Positions 52,869-61,858 of a stretch of DNA of 64,000 nucleotides are shown in pieces (the first letter of the stretch is position 1; each line of letters begins with the position of its first letter). The notes below the pieces were generated by a model. It was given only the letters and a program-made list of their open reading frames with translations. It was not told the DNA's origin and did not search any database. The DNA lies in contig NZ_UETC01000006.1 of assembly GCF_900116765.1 (NCBI RefSeq), positions 62,001 through 126,000 of the forward strand. The letters are read 5' to 3'. Source of the DNA: Jannaschia seohaensis (GTDB lineage Bacteria; Pseudomonadota; Alphaproteobacteria; Rhodobacterales; Rhodobacteraceae). The translations under genes were made by a program, and so were the position numbers.

Positions 52869-53972
52869 ATGTCCCTGAACAGCTTCGGCCACCTGTTTCG
52901 CGTCACAACCTGGGGGGAGAGCCACGGCCCCGCCCTGGGTGCCACCGTCGATGGCTGCCCGCCGGGCGTGCCTGTGACCGAGGCGGCGTTGCAGCACTGG
53001 CTGGACAAGCGCAAGCCGGGCCAGTCCAAGCACACCACCCAACGCAAGGAGCCGGATGCGGTCGAGATCCTGTCCGGCGTGTTCGAGGGGCGCAGCACCG
53101 GCACACCGATCCAACTGATGATCCGCAACACCGACCAGAGGTCCAAGGATTACGGCGACATCGCCGAGAAATTCCGGCCGGGTCATGCCGACATCACCTA
53201 TTGGCAGAAATACGGGATCCGCGACTATCGCGGCGGTGGCCGCTCTTCTGCGCGGGAGACGGCGGCGCGGGTCGCCGCGGGCGGCGTGGCGCGGGCGGCG
53301 CTGGAGATGCTGGCGCCCGAGATCCGGATCACCGGCTACATGGTGGCGATGGGCCCGCTCGACATCGACCCCGCGCGCTTCGATTGGGAAGAGATCGGCA
53401 AGAACCCGTTCTGGTGCCCCGACCCCGTCGCCGCCGAAGAGTTCGCCGCCCATCTCGATTGGTTGCGCAAGGACGATCACAACTCCGTCGGCGCGATCAT
53501 CGAATGCACCGCCAGCGGCCTGCCCGCGGGGCTGGGCGCGCCGGTCTATGGTAAGCTCGACACCGATCTGGCCGCCGCGATGATGTCGATCAACGCGGTC
53601 AAGGGCGTCGAGATCGGCGAAGGGATGAACGCGGCCCGCCTGACCGGGCGCGACAATGCCGACGAGATCTCGATGGGGCCGGACGGGCCGGTCTATTCGT
53701 CGAACCATGCCGGCGGCATTCTGGGCGGGATCAGCACCGGCCAGGACGTGGTCGTGCGCTTCGCCGTCAAGCCGACCTCCTCGATCCTGTCGGAGCGGCG
53801 CACGATCACCAAGTCGGGCGAGGACACCACCATCGTCACCAAGGGGCGCCACGATCCCTGCGTCGGCATCCGTGCGGTGCCGGTGGCCGAAGCGATGATG
53901 GCCTGCGTCCTGCTTGACCACCTGCTTCTCCATCGCGGGCAGGTCGGGGATGCGGGCGGCCGGATCGGCTAG
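52869..53972 (+). CDS. aroC: Chorismate synthase
   Basis: 367 residues from [20 protein letters not shown], with GAGGAG before the ATG. It converts 5-enolpyruvylshikimate-3-phosphate to chorismate using reduced FMN, the last shikimate step. The three family signatures are present: [37 protein letters not shown] and the C-terminal [17 protein letters not shown]. The gene is preceded by a 123-bp gap from the divergent FAD oxidoreductase. Confidence 0.97.
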   Translation: MSLNSFGHLFRVTTWGESHGPALGATVDGCPPGVPVTEAALQHWLDKRKPGQSKHTTQRKEPDAVEILSGVFEGRSTGTPIQLMIRNTDQRSKDYGDIAEKFRPGHADITYWQKYGIRDYRGGGRSSARETAARVAAGGVARAALEMLAPEIRITGYMVAMGPLDIDPARFDWEEIGKNPFWCPDPVAAEEFAAHLDWLRKDDHNSVGAIIECTASGLPAGLGAPVYGKLDTDLAAAMMSINAVKGVEIGEGMNAARLTGRDNADEISMGPDGPVYSSNHAGGILGGISTGQDVVVRFAVKPTSSILSERRTITKSGEDTTIVTKGRHDPCVGIRAVPVAEAMMACVLLDHLLLHRGQVGDAGGRIG

Positions 53973-54042
53973 GCCCCGCTCGGGGGGATTGGCGGCTGGC
54001 CCGCGGAATGGCATGCTAGCCTGACGACCAAGGAGGATCTCC

Positions 54043-54156
54043 ATGCTCCGCCTCGCCGCCATCTTCGCCGCAGGGTTCGCCTGTCTCTGGTCCATCCTGC
54101 CCGCCACCTCCTCGGAGGACGCGACCGATCTGGAATGGAGCCCCGAGGGCGACTGA
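54043..54156 (+). CDS. 37-residue secreted or membrane peptide
   Basis: An ATG with an excellent ribosome site (AAGGAGG, seven bases upstream) opens MLRLAAIFAAGFACLWSILP and then ATSSEDATDLEWSPEGD. One hydrophobic N-terminal segment (signal or anchor) is followed by an acidic tail. It lies 70 bp after aroC and ends 9 bp before the convergent EamA gene. No family recognised; the ribosome site is the main support. Confidence 0.55.
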   Translation: MLRLAAIFAAGFACLWSILPATSSEDATDLEWSPEGD

Positions 54157-54165
54157 CCGCCGGGC

Positions 54166-55035
54166 TCAGCCCGCCCGCATCCGGCTGACCTGCACCGCCA
54201 GGATCCCGCCGGTCACCACCGCCACGCCCAGCGCGTCGAGCGGGCCCAGCGCTTCACCCAAGAGCGCCCAGGCCACGACCACGCCGAAGAACGGGTTCAG
54301 GAAATGGAACGTGGCCGCCGGCGTCGCCCCGATCCGGGCGACCAGCAGGAACCAGATCCATGTCGCAAGCAGCCCGGGCACCAGCGTCGTGTAGGCCAAC
54401 GCCGCGATCAGGCGCGGGGTCCAAGTGACGTCCCAGGTCTCAAGCGCAAGCCCCGCCGGCAGCAGCGCGGCGGACCCCACCAGCATTTGCAGCCCCACCA
54501 CCATCATCAGATTGCCGCCCCCCGAGGCCCCTCGCACCGACAGCGTCGCCGCGGTCAGCGCCACCGCGCCCAGCACGCAATAGAAGACGCCCAGCGGATC
54601 GGTCCCGCCCTGCAGCCGCGTCCCCATGATGAGAAGGACGCCGAAACTTCCGGCGATGAGGCCCGCGACCCCCAGGATCCGCGTCCCCTCGCGGAAGATC
54701 ACCCAGTTGGCGAGGGCCACCATCAGCGGCAGAGCCGACGCGATGATCGCCGCAAGCGACGCCTCCACCCACTGCATCGCCACGAAGTTCAGCCCGAGAT
54801 AGAGCGCGTTCTGGCAGATCCCGAACACGACCACCGCGCGCCACTGGCCTCGGGTCAGGGCCATGCGTTGCCCCATGGCATAGGCCAGGGCGACCCCCAG
54901 CGCCCCCGAGATCGCAAAGCGCAAGGACAGCGACAGAAGCGGCGGCGCCTCGGACACGATGATCCGGGCCGAGGTAAAGGCCGAGGACCACATCAGCGCG
55001 AAGAGCAGGCCGAGGACGAGGGCGCGGAGATCCAT
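54166..55035 (-). CDS. EamA/DMT-family membrane exporter
   Basis: 289 residues with ten predicted membrane helices in two EamA repeats. The first repeat starts ALVLGLLFALMWSSAFTSAR and the second begins near FYCVLGAVALTAATLSVRGA. Drug/metabolite transporters of this kind often export amino acids or related compounds; the substrate is unknown. Confidence 0.88.
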   Translation of the reverse strand: MDLRALVLGLLFALMWSSAFTSARIIVSEAPPLLSLSLRFAISGALGVALAYAMGQRMALTRGQWRAVVVFGICQNALYLGLNFVAMQWVEASLAAIIASALPLMVALANWVIFREGTRILGVAGLIAGSFGVLLIMGTRLQGGTDPLGVFYCVLGAVALTAATLSVRGASGGGNLMMVVGLQMLVGSAALLPAGLALETWDVTWTPRLIAALAYTTLVPGLLATWIWFLLVARIGATPAATFHFLNPFFGVVVAWALLGEALGPLDALGVAVVTGGILAVQVSRMRAG

Positions 55036-55134
55036 GGGAAACTCGGGTCAGGACGGTGCCGGGCCCATACGCCTCCCGGCGCTGCGAAGGCAAGGCGGCC
55101 GGGGCGTGGAGGCGAAGGCCGGCTCAGGCGGGCG

Positions 55135-55971
55135 TCAGGCTGCGCGCAGATCGCGGCGAGCGTCGCGGACGATGCTCCAGGACGAGTGCAGGAACAGCCC
55201 CGCGACCCCGAAGGCGACGATCAGATCAGGCCATCCGCTTCCGAGCACCGCCACAAGCCCGGCGGCGGCGACGACAGCCGCGTTGCCGATGGCGTCGTTC
55301 CGGGAGAAGAACCACACGGCCCGCATGTTCGCATCGCCCTTGCGAAAGCGGAGCAGGGGCAGGACGGCGAGCACGTTCACGACGAGCGCGGCAAAGCCGA
55401 AGAAGCCCATCAGGGACGGATCCGGGACCGTCTGAACGAAAACCCGCCAGAGCGTGTTGGCCAGAACGGCAAGGCCAAGCACGCCGAGAAAGAGACCCTG
55501 GATCAGGGCGGAGCGTGCCCGCCAGGCGAGGCTCCAGCCGATCGCCAGGAGCCCCAGGAAAGTGATCGCCCCGTCGCCGATGAAGTCGAGCGCATCGGCC
55601 TTGACGGCCTGCGAGCCGGCGATGACGCCGCCGACCATCTCGACCAGCCCGTAGCCGACATTCAGGAGCACGACGATCCAGAGAGCGCGCCGATAGGCCG
55701 GATCCCGATGCATCCCGCCCTGCCGATCTTCGCCGCCTTCGATCCGCTCGAACCCGTAGCCGGTCGTCGCCACGGCCTTTTCGATCCCGGGCAGGAGCGC
55801 CTCAGGGACTGTCAGGGTCATGATATGCGTCGCCGCGGACACCGTCACGGCCTCCGGCGGAATACCGGCGGCTTGCGCGGCCCGTGCGATCTGCGCCGCG
55901 TCCTTGGCGCAATCCATCCCGGACACGCGATACCGGATCTCGATGGGTTCCGAAGACTGAGCGACCGACAT
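55135..55971 (-). CDS. Cation transporter with HMA-like N-terminus (CDF-type)
   Basis: 278 residues from MSVAQSSEPIEIRYRVSGMD. The N-terminal ~70 residues form a heavy-metal-associated-like domain, but the GMDCxxC motif reads GMDCAKD: C21 is kept and the second Cys is Asp24. Six membrane segments follow, with the CDF-like KADALDFIGDGAITF (DxxxD) in the second helix and WFFSRNDAIGNAAVV in the fifth, where the His of the YiiP HxxxD site is replaced. It belongs to the cation transporter family with NDAIGN. Metal preference is unclear; heavy-metal efflux is the likeliest role. Confidence 0.8.
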   Translation of the reverse strand: MSVAQSSEPIEIRYRVSGMDCAKDAAQIARAAQAAGIPPEAVTVSAATHIMTLTVPEALLPGIEKAVATTGYGFERIEGGEDRQGGMHRDPAYRRALWIVVLLNVGYGLVEMVGGVIAGSQAVKADALDFIGDGAITFLGLLAIGWSLAWRARSALIQGLFLGVLGLAVLANTLWRVFVQTVPDPSLMGFFGFAALVVNVLAVLPLLRFRKGDANMRAVWFFSRNDAIGNAAVVAAAGLVAVLGSGWPDLIVAFGVAGLFLHSSWSIVRDARRDLRAA

Positions 55972-56049
55972 GGCGTCCGGTCTAGCGCCGCGTCCATGGC
56001 GGGCCAAGGGCAGGCGCCGCCTCTGTGTCCCGCGAGCTTCGCGGGGAAC

Positions 56050-56078
56050 GGCTCGGAGCGGAAAGTGCGCTCCGAGCC
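56050..56078. terminator. Strong stem-loop downstream of the HU gene
   Basis: A perfect 11-bp stem (GGCTCGGAGCG with CGCTCCGAGCC, loop GAAAGTG). A second hairpin (CCCGCGA-GCT-TCGCGGG, 56029-56045) lies beside it, and a third small one (CGGAT-GTC-ATCCG) follows. On the minus strand these come after the HU stop. There is no clear U-tract, so termination or RNA stabilisation are both possible. Confidence 0.5.
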
Positions 56079-56164
56079 ATGTCGGATGTCATCCGAGCCA
56101 GGATGGGGCGGGGGTCGGAGCCGTCCCGCCGCCCGAGATACCGGTCACGGACGGGACTGGACCG

Positions 56165-56455
56165 TCACCCGTTGACGGAGTCTTTGAGTGCCTTGGCGAT
56201 GGTCATCTTGACCACCTTGTCGGCCTCTTTCTCGAACTGCTCGCCGGTGGCGGGGTTGCGCACCATGCGCTTGGGGCGCTCGCGGCACATGATCTTGCCG
56301 ATGCCGGGCAGGGTCACTGCGCCGCCGTTGGACACTTCTTCGGTGATGACGGCAGTGATCGCGTCGAGTGCGGCGGAGGCGCTTTTCTTGTCGCTCTCCA
56401 TCTTCTCGGCCAAGGCGGCGACAAGCTGCGTCTTCGTCATCGGTTTCTGTGCCAT
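56165..56455 (-). CDS. HU-family DNA-binding protein
   Basis: 96 residues. It begins MAQKPMTKTQLVAALAEKME and carries the HU/IHF arm region LPGIGKIMCRERPKRMVRNP-ATGE, ending KALKDSVNG. It bends DNA and compacts the nucleoid. AGGGAGA precedes the ATG. The Cys in the arm (KIMCRER) and the slightly divergent tail suggest a secondary HU paralogue of alphaproteobacteria rather than the main HupB. Confidence 0.92.
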   Translation of the reverse strand: MAQKPMTKTQLVAALAEKMESDKKSASAALDAITAVITEEVSNGGAVTLPGIGKIMCRERPKRMVRNPATGEQFEKEADKVVKMTIAKALKDSVNG

Positions 56456-56569
56456 ATGCGGCTCTCCCTGTGCAGGTTCTGATTGTTTCGCGGCAACCTA
56501 GCCCAATATTTGCTGGGCCTACAACATCGTGTGAAGGCACATTCTACGGGCGCAGGCAATATGATGCGC

Positions 56570-58051
56570 TCAGAGAAAGGCCGTTTCCTCAAACGAGCGC
56601 AACTTTCGCGAATGGAGTCGTTCTAGCGGCATTTCGCGAAGAGATTCCATGGCCTTGATCCCGATCAGCAGATGTCGGCTCACCTGGGTCTTGTAGAAGG
56701 CCGAGGCCATGCCGGGCAGTTTCAACTCCCCGTGGAGCGGCTTGTCGCTGACGCAAAGTAAGGTTCCGTAGGGCACCCGGAAGCGGAAGCCGTTGGCGGC
56801 GATGGTGGCCGACTCCATGTCGAGGGCCACCGCGCGCGACTGGCTGAGCCGCTGCACCGGGCCCGCCTGCTCCCTGAGTTCCCAGTTGCGGTTGTCGATG
56901 GTGGCGACCGTGCCGGTGCGCATGATCCGCTTGAGCTCGAACCCTTCCAGTTCAGTCACTTCAGCGACCGCGTCCTCCAGCGCGACCTGGACCTCGGCCA
57001 GGGCCGGGATCGGCACCCAGATCGGCAGATCGTCGTCGAGCACGTGATCTTCGCGCAGATAGGCATGGGCCAGAACGAAATCGCCCAAGGACTGCGAATT
57101 GCGCAGCCCGGCGCAATGGCCGACCATCAGCCAGACATGGGGCCGCAACACGGCGATGTGGTCGGTCGCTGTCTTGGCGTTGGAGGGGCCAACGCCGATA
57201 TTGACCAGCGTGATCCCGGCCCCGTCCTTTCGCGTCAGATGATAGGTCGGCATCTGCGGCATCTTGGGCGGATCGACCATCGGCGCGTCGGGGTCGTCGC
57301 GTCCGACCCGTTGGTTCATCGGGCCGACCAACTCCTGATAGCCCGAGTCCGGGTCGCGCAGCGCAGCCCGCGCGTAGGCGACGAATTCCTCCACATAGAA
57401 CTGGTAGTTAGTGAACAGGACGTGGTTCTGAAAATCCTCCGGGGCGGTCGCGGTGTAATGGGCCAGCCGCGCCAGCGAGTAATCGACGCGCTGCGCCGTG
57501 AACGGGGCCAGCGGGTGTGCCCCGTCCTGAAAGGTAAAGCCCACGCCGTTGACGATCGCGTCGTTCGTCGTCTCGAGATCCGGCACGTCGAAGACGTCCC
57601 GCATCAGGAAGGGCAGCACGCCGTCCTGCGGAACGGTCAGATCGTCGCCCCCCAGCATCGCGAAATGGATCGGGATCGGCGTGCGCGACCAGCCGACATG
57701 CACCGGCACCTCATGGGAGCGCATCAGCAGGCCAATCTGCTCGGTCAGATAGTTCTCGAACAGGTCCGGCCGGGTGATCGTGGCCGCATAGCGCCCCGGC
57801 ACCGGCACATGGCCGAAGGCATAGCGGCTATCGGTGCGCGCGAATGTCGTCGTAGTGATCCGGATCTCGGGATAGAAGGCGCGATAGCGGCAATCGGGCG
57901 TTCCGCTCTCGACCGCGGCGGCGAACCCGTCCCGCAGGAAGGCCGTGGCCTTGGCATAGAGGTGCTGAAGTTGCGCCACCGCCGCGGCGGCATCGGTATA
58001 GGCAATATGATCCGCGGGCTCGGGCGCGCAGATGGGGGCATGGTGGGTCAT
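56570..58051 (-). CDS. amn: AMP nucleosidase
   Basis: 493 residues, the usual AMN length. It hydrolyses AMP to adenine and ribose-5-phosphate. The N-terminal AMN-specific domain (to about residue 190) precedes a nucleoside-phosphorylase fold with LVNIGVGPSNAKTATDHIAV, LMVGHCAGLRNSQSLGDFVL and the later VALDMESATIAANGFRF (catalytic acidic residue region). Its ATG overlaps the stop of the adenine deaminase gene by one base (TGATG), so both products should be made together. Confidence 0.95.
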   Translation of the reverse strand: MTHHAPICAPEPADHIAYTDAAAAVAQLQHLYAKATAFLRDGFAAAVESGTPDCRYRAFYPEIRITTTTFARTDSRYAFGHVPVPGRYAATITRPDLFENYLTEQIGLLMRSHEVPVHVGWSRTPIPIHFAMLGGDDLTVPQDGVLPFLMRDVFDVPDLETTNDAIVNGVGFTFQDGAHPLAPFTAQRVDYSLARLAHYTATAPEDFQNHVLFTNYQFYVEEFVAYARAALRDPDSGYQELVGPMNQRVGRDDPDAPMVDPPKMPQMPTYHLTRKDGAGITLVNIGVGPSNAKTATDHIAVLRPHVWLMVGHCAGLRNSQSLGDFVLAHAYLREDHVLDDDLPIWVPIPALAEVQVALEDAVAEVTELEGFELKRIMRTGTVATIDNRNWELREQAGPVQRLSQSRAVALDMESATIAANGFRFRVPYGTLLCVSDKPLHGELKLPGMASAFYKTQVSRHLLIGIKAMESLREMPLERLHSRKLRSFEETAFL

Positions 58052-59859
58052 CAGGTCTCGATCAGGTCGGTCAGTTCGAATCGCGTCACGTCCACGAGGC
58101 CCATATCGCTGATGCGCAACTCCGGAATGACGACGAGCGCCAGCAGCGAATGCTGCATATAGGCGTTGTTGAGGGTGCAGCCCGCGTCCCGCATGGCCTG
58201 CATCAGGCCCTCGGCCTGAGCGGCGACCTCGGCGGCGGGGCTGTCGGACATCAGGCCCGCGATCGGCAGCGGAACACAGGCCCGCTCCGCCCCGTCGGAC
58301 CAGAGGGTCACGCCGCCCCCCAGGGCGCGCAGGCGGTTGGCGGCCAGCGCCATATGGTCGCGGCAGGTGCCGACGACGATCATGTGGTGGCTGTCATGGG
58401 CCACGGTGGAGGCCATCGCCATCGGCCGGTCGTAGCCGAAGCCCGAGACGAACCCGTTGGTGACGCCGCCGGTGGCGCGGTGCCGCTCCACCAGGGCGAT
58501 CTGACAGGTATCGGGGTGCTCGTCCGTCGCGACCCGCCCTCCTCGCACTGGCAAGGTCCGCGTCAGGGCCTTGGTGGGCGCCTGGTTCTCGACGACGCCG
58601 ATCACGCGGGCGCGCACATCGTCGCCTTCGGCCGCGCCGGCGGGGGCTGGGATGGCGAAGTCCTCGGCGGAAAGGTCGCGCGCCATGTTGACGGTCGCGC
58701 GCGCCGCCTCGGGCCAGGCGATATGCGGGCATGTCGCGGTGAGCCGCCCCTCCTCGGCGACCCATTGCCCCAGCGCCATGACCCGCTCGATGGGCAGCTC
58801 TGTCAGCGACGCGGTCACGATCAGATCGGCGCGGCGGCCCGGGGCGATCGAGCCCAGCTCCCGCTCCAGCCCGAAATGGATCGCGGTGTTGAGCGTGCAC
58901 ATCTGCAGCGCCACCAGCGGGTCGCAGCCGCAAGCGATGGCGTGGCGCAGCACCCGGTCCATGTGACCGTCATTGACCAGCGTGCCCGCCATGCAATCAT
59001 CGGTGCAGAGGATGAAATTGCGCGGATCGAGCCCCTTTTCGGTCACGGCGGTGATCTGGCTCTCGACGTCGTACCAGGCGGAGCCGAGCCGCATCATCAT
59101 CCGCATCCCCTGGCGCACCCGCGCGATGGCATCGGCCTCGCAGGTGCCTTCGTGATCGTCGGCGGGGCCGCCCGCGGCGTAGGCGTGGAAGTCGGGGCCG
59201 AGATCGGGCGAGGCGTAATGCCCGCCGATCACCTTGCCCGCACGGGCGGTAACGGCCATCTGCTCCAGCATCTGCTGGCTGCCGCGGATCACGCCGGGGA
59301 AGTTCATCATCTCGCCCATGCCGATGATGCCGGGCCATTCCATCGCCTCGGCGACGTCCTCGGGCCCAATCTCGAACCCTGTCGTCTCCAATCCCGGGGC
59401 GGAGGGCGCGCAGGAGGGCATCTGAACGAACATCGAACAGGGCAGCCCTCGCGCCTCGTCATGCATCAGACGCACGCCGTTCAGTCCCAGCACGTTGGCG
59501 ATCTCGTGCGGGTCGGTGAACATCGACGTCGTGCCATGGGGCAGGACGGCAGCGGCGAACTCGGCCGGGGTGAGCATGCCCGACTCGACATGCATATGCG
59601 CGTCGCAGAGGCCGGGGATCAGATAGCGGCCGTCCAACTCGACGATTTCGGTGTCGGGACCGATGCAATGGGAGGCATCGGGGCCGACATAAGCGAAGCG
59701 GCCCTGGGCGACGGCGACCTGCCAGTCCAGCACCTCGCGGGTGTGGACCAGCACGACACGGCCACCCCGCAGCACGATCTCGGCAGGGGCGCGCCCCGCG
59801 GCGATGGCGATCAGATCGGGGGCGGCGTCGGGCCAGGAGGGGAGGGTCTCAGGTGACAT
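58051..59859 (-). CDS. ade: Adenine deaminase
   Basis: 602 residues from MSPETLPSWPD (an ATG five codons upstream is possible; neither has a clear ribosome site). It deaminates adenine to hypoxanthine with a binuclear metal centre. The amidohydrolase metal site DAHMHVESGM, GGHYASPDL, and FILCTDDC are seen in order, and the C-terminal Ade domain includes TVAHDSHHMIVVGTCRDHMA. It is cotranscribed with amn, giving AMP to adenine to hypoxanthine in one operon. Confidence 0.94.
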   Translation of the reverse strand: MSPETLPSWPDAAPDLIAIAAGRAPAEIVLRGGRVVLVHTREVLDWQVAVAQGRFAYVGPDASHCIGPDTEIVELDGRYLIPGLCDAHMHVESGMLTPAEFAAAVLPHGTTSMFTDPHEIANVLGLNGVRLMHDEARGLPCSMFVQMPSCAPSAPGLETTGFEIGPEDVAEAMEWPGIIGMGEMMNFPGVIRGSQQMLEQMAVTARAGKVIGGHYASPDLGPDFHAYAAGGPADDHEGTCEADAIARVRQGMRMMMRLGSAWYDVESQITAVTEKGLDPRNFILCTDDCMAGTLVNDGHMDRVLRHAIACGCDPLVALQMCTLNTAIHFGLERELGSIAPGRRADLIVTASLTELPIERVMALGQWVAEEGRLTATCPHIAWPEAARATVNMARDLSAEDFAIPAPAGAAEGDDVRARVIGVVENQAPTKALTRTLPVRGGRVATDEHPDTCQIALVERHRATGGVTNGFVSGFGYDRPMAMASTVAHDSHHMIVVGTCRDHMALAANRLRALGGGVTLWSDGAERACVPLPIAGLMSDSPAAEVAAQAEGLMQAMRDAGCTLNNAYMQHSLLALVVIPELRISDMGLVDVTRFELTDLIET

Positions 59860-61858
59860 GAGGCAGGGTGCCATGGGCCGTAGGGCGGTGCAATGGCCAC
59901 CGAAGCGAATGGGCGCCACCCGGTCCCGCGGGCAGCTCTGCCTGAGACTTGCGCCTCCTGCTTGGATCGGTCCCACGCGGGTCCAGAAGCGCGCCGCGGT
60001 CCGTGCCGCGTCGAGAAAGAGACGCCGGAGATCAAGGCCCAGCCCCCTATCCGCAAAGGGCCGTGTGACGCCCGTTCAATACCGGCCTGCGACCGCTCCA
60101 GATGGGCGATCCGGTCATCTCGCCCCCGAATGGCCACACGTCCGGGCCTCGCCGCCGGGCCTCCCCACCGCGGGTCGAGACCTTGTCGTCCCCGCGCCCC
60201 AGACAGACGCTGTCACGGGCGCAGGAGGCTGCTCGGCTTTCATCCATAACGGGGGCGGATCGAAGGCCGCGCCTCCGATCTTGCGGAGGCCCGCCTTCAT
60301 CGCATCGCCGCCGATCCCGGTCGCCACATCCGAAAGCCAGGTCGTCCCAGACGTCGCCTGTGCAACGGAAAGCGCCTCGAACGGAGCCCCGAGGAGTCCG
60401 GCCACGAATCTCCGGCCCGCCGCAGGCCTAACGCGCATCCCGAGCGCGGGCCGCCAGCCCATTCTCAACGGTTAGAGCGTGCTTGCGCACTGGCTCCATA
60501 GCTGGACGGCGCGATCGTCGCCCCGCAGATTCGCGCAACGCCTGCCTCTGCCGTCAGCCGCCCACCTTGCGCGATGCGATCCCGGGCCGCCTCGTGCCGC
60601 GCGACGGTGGAACGGGCCGATACAGCCGGTACCCGGCCGGGATTTTCAGCGGCCTCGCCGGCATCTTCGCCGGACAGGCCGAAAGGCCCAGGCGCATGGA
60701 GCCCGGCAGGCTGCTCTCGATCTGTTCCGGTGCAGGGGTGCACGGCTCCCACAACCCGCTGAGCGTCGCGGAGGGCCGGATCAATGCGTCCTTGCCGATC
60801 CCAAGACCGCGTTCTCGTTCAAGGCCCCGGCGGCCCAGGCCAGAGCGCCCCCCCTGCCATCGCGACCCGAACGCAATGAGGAAAACATGCTCTTCCGCTC
60901 AAGAGTCCGGGCAATCCTCGGTGTGGCGCGGCCATCGTTGACGTCCGACGATTCGGCCCGACCGGAGCTTGCGACCGGCGCGGCGGGACGGGGGGAGCAA
61001 TCCGACACCGCGCTCCGGATCCCGCCCTCGACGACGCCGATAGAGCTGTCGAACCCATGACGCGTGGCCCAGGTAATGGCAGATCCCACGCTCCATGCCG
61101 TCCACGCGAGCCACGTGACGCGAGGAGGTGGGGCGCCGACATCAGCCCGTGTCCCGCGCGCGCCGAAGCTGTGCCGGTGGCTCGGCTGGTTTGCGTCGGT
61201 CGTTGCCCGATAGAAATCCGGCCATCTCGCCGCGCATGACCTCCGCCCCGGCCAATGCGGCGTCACCACCGGTTAGGGCGCAGCCGGAATTACGCACGCT
61301 CTCGCCTCCCCGCTCGATCCGCCAGCGAAGGCTGCACCGATATCCGGTGAGATCTGGTGTGATATCTGTGCGGATCGCCAAGCCCTCGCCTGCCTAAGGT
61401 CTCCCTTGGAAGACTGTCAGAAACGGCGTCCCGCCGGGCCCTCGAAGACGAGGGCTCCACCCGCTCGATGCTCGGGAGCCTGAGAGATCGTCCCCGCCCA
61501 GCCAAAGCTGGCCCGCTGCACTGAACTTCGATCAGATCGACAGAGCGCGCCTGAACCCGCCAAAGCACCCACAGTCCGTGCCGTAAAAAAGAACGGCTCT
61601 CCTCAATATCCAATGCCGAGGACATGCCCCATGACGCCTGGTCACGGCGACTGACTTTCAGGAGTTTTCCAAGCTCGACTGGTAGATCTGCGGGGTGGGG
61701 GAAGACGTCTTATCGACCGCCCTGCCTGCTTTCTATGTCGGCTGGATCGATCATCCCATGCTGGCGCGCGAGACTTGAGACAGGAGGTCACAGCCCGCCG
61801 TGTCTGTGCATTCCCACGCCGCACCCGGCGTCGCGATGTGTGAAGCGCGGGCGGCCGA
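59860..61858. other. 2-kb region without a recognisable gene
   Basis: Between the ade start and the chemoreceptor stop. Open frames exist on both strands, but none shows a coherent domain, signal peptide or ribosome site; hydrophobic and charged stretches are broken by frame changes, as in decayed sequence. From about 61380 to 61760 the DNA is less GC-rich, with runs such as AAAAAAG (61586-61592). No repeat boundary, tRNA or transposase fragment was seen. The ade promoter should lie at its left end. Confidence 0.6.

Noticed and set aside
58150-59856. A 568-residue plus-strand frame opposite adenine deaminase
   Set aside because: His/Gly/Arg-rich antisense of a well-supported enzyme; no ribosome site or domain.
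59741-61270. Several 100-240-residue frames in the 2-kb gap
   Set aside because: Composition is Arg/Pro/Ala-rich, frames overlap on both strands, and none has a ribosome site or recognisable domain.
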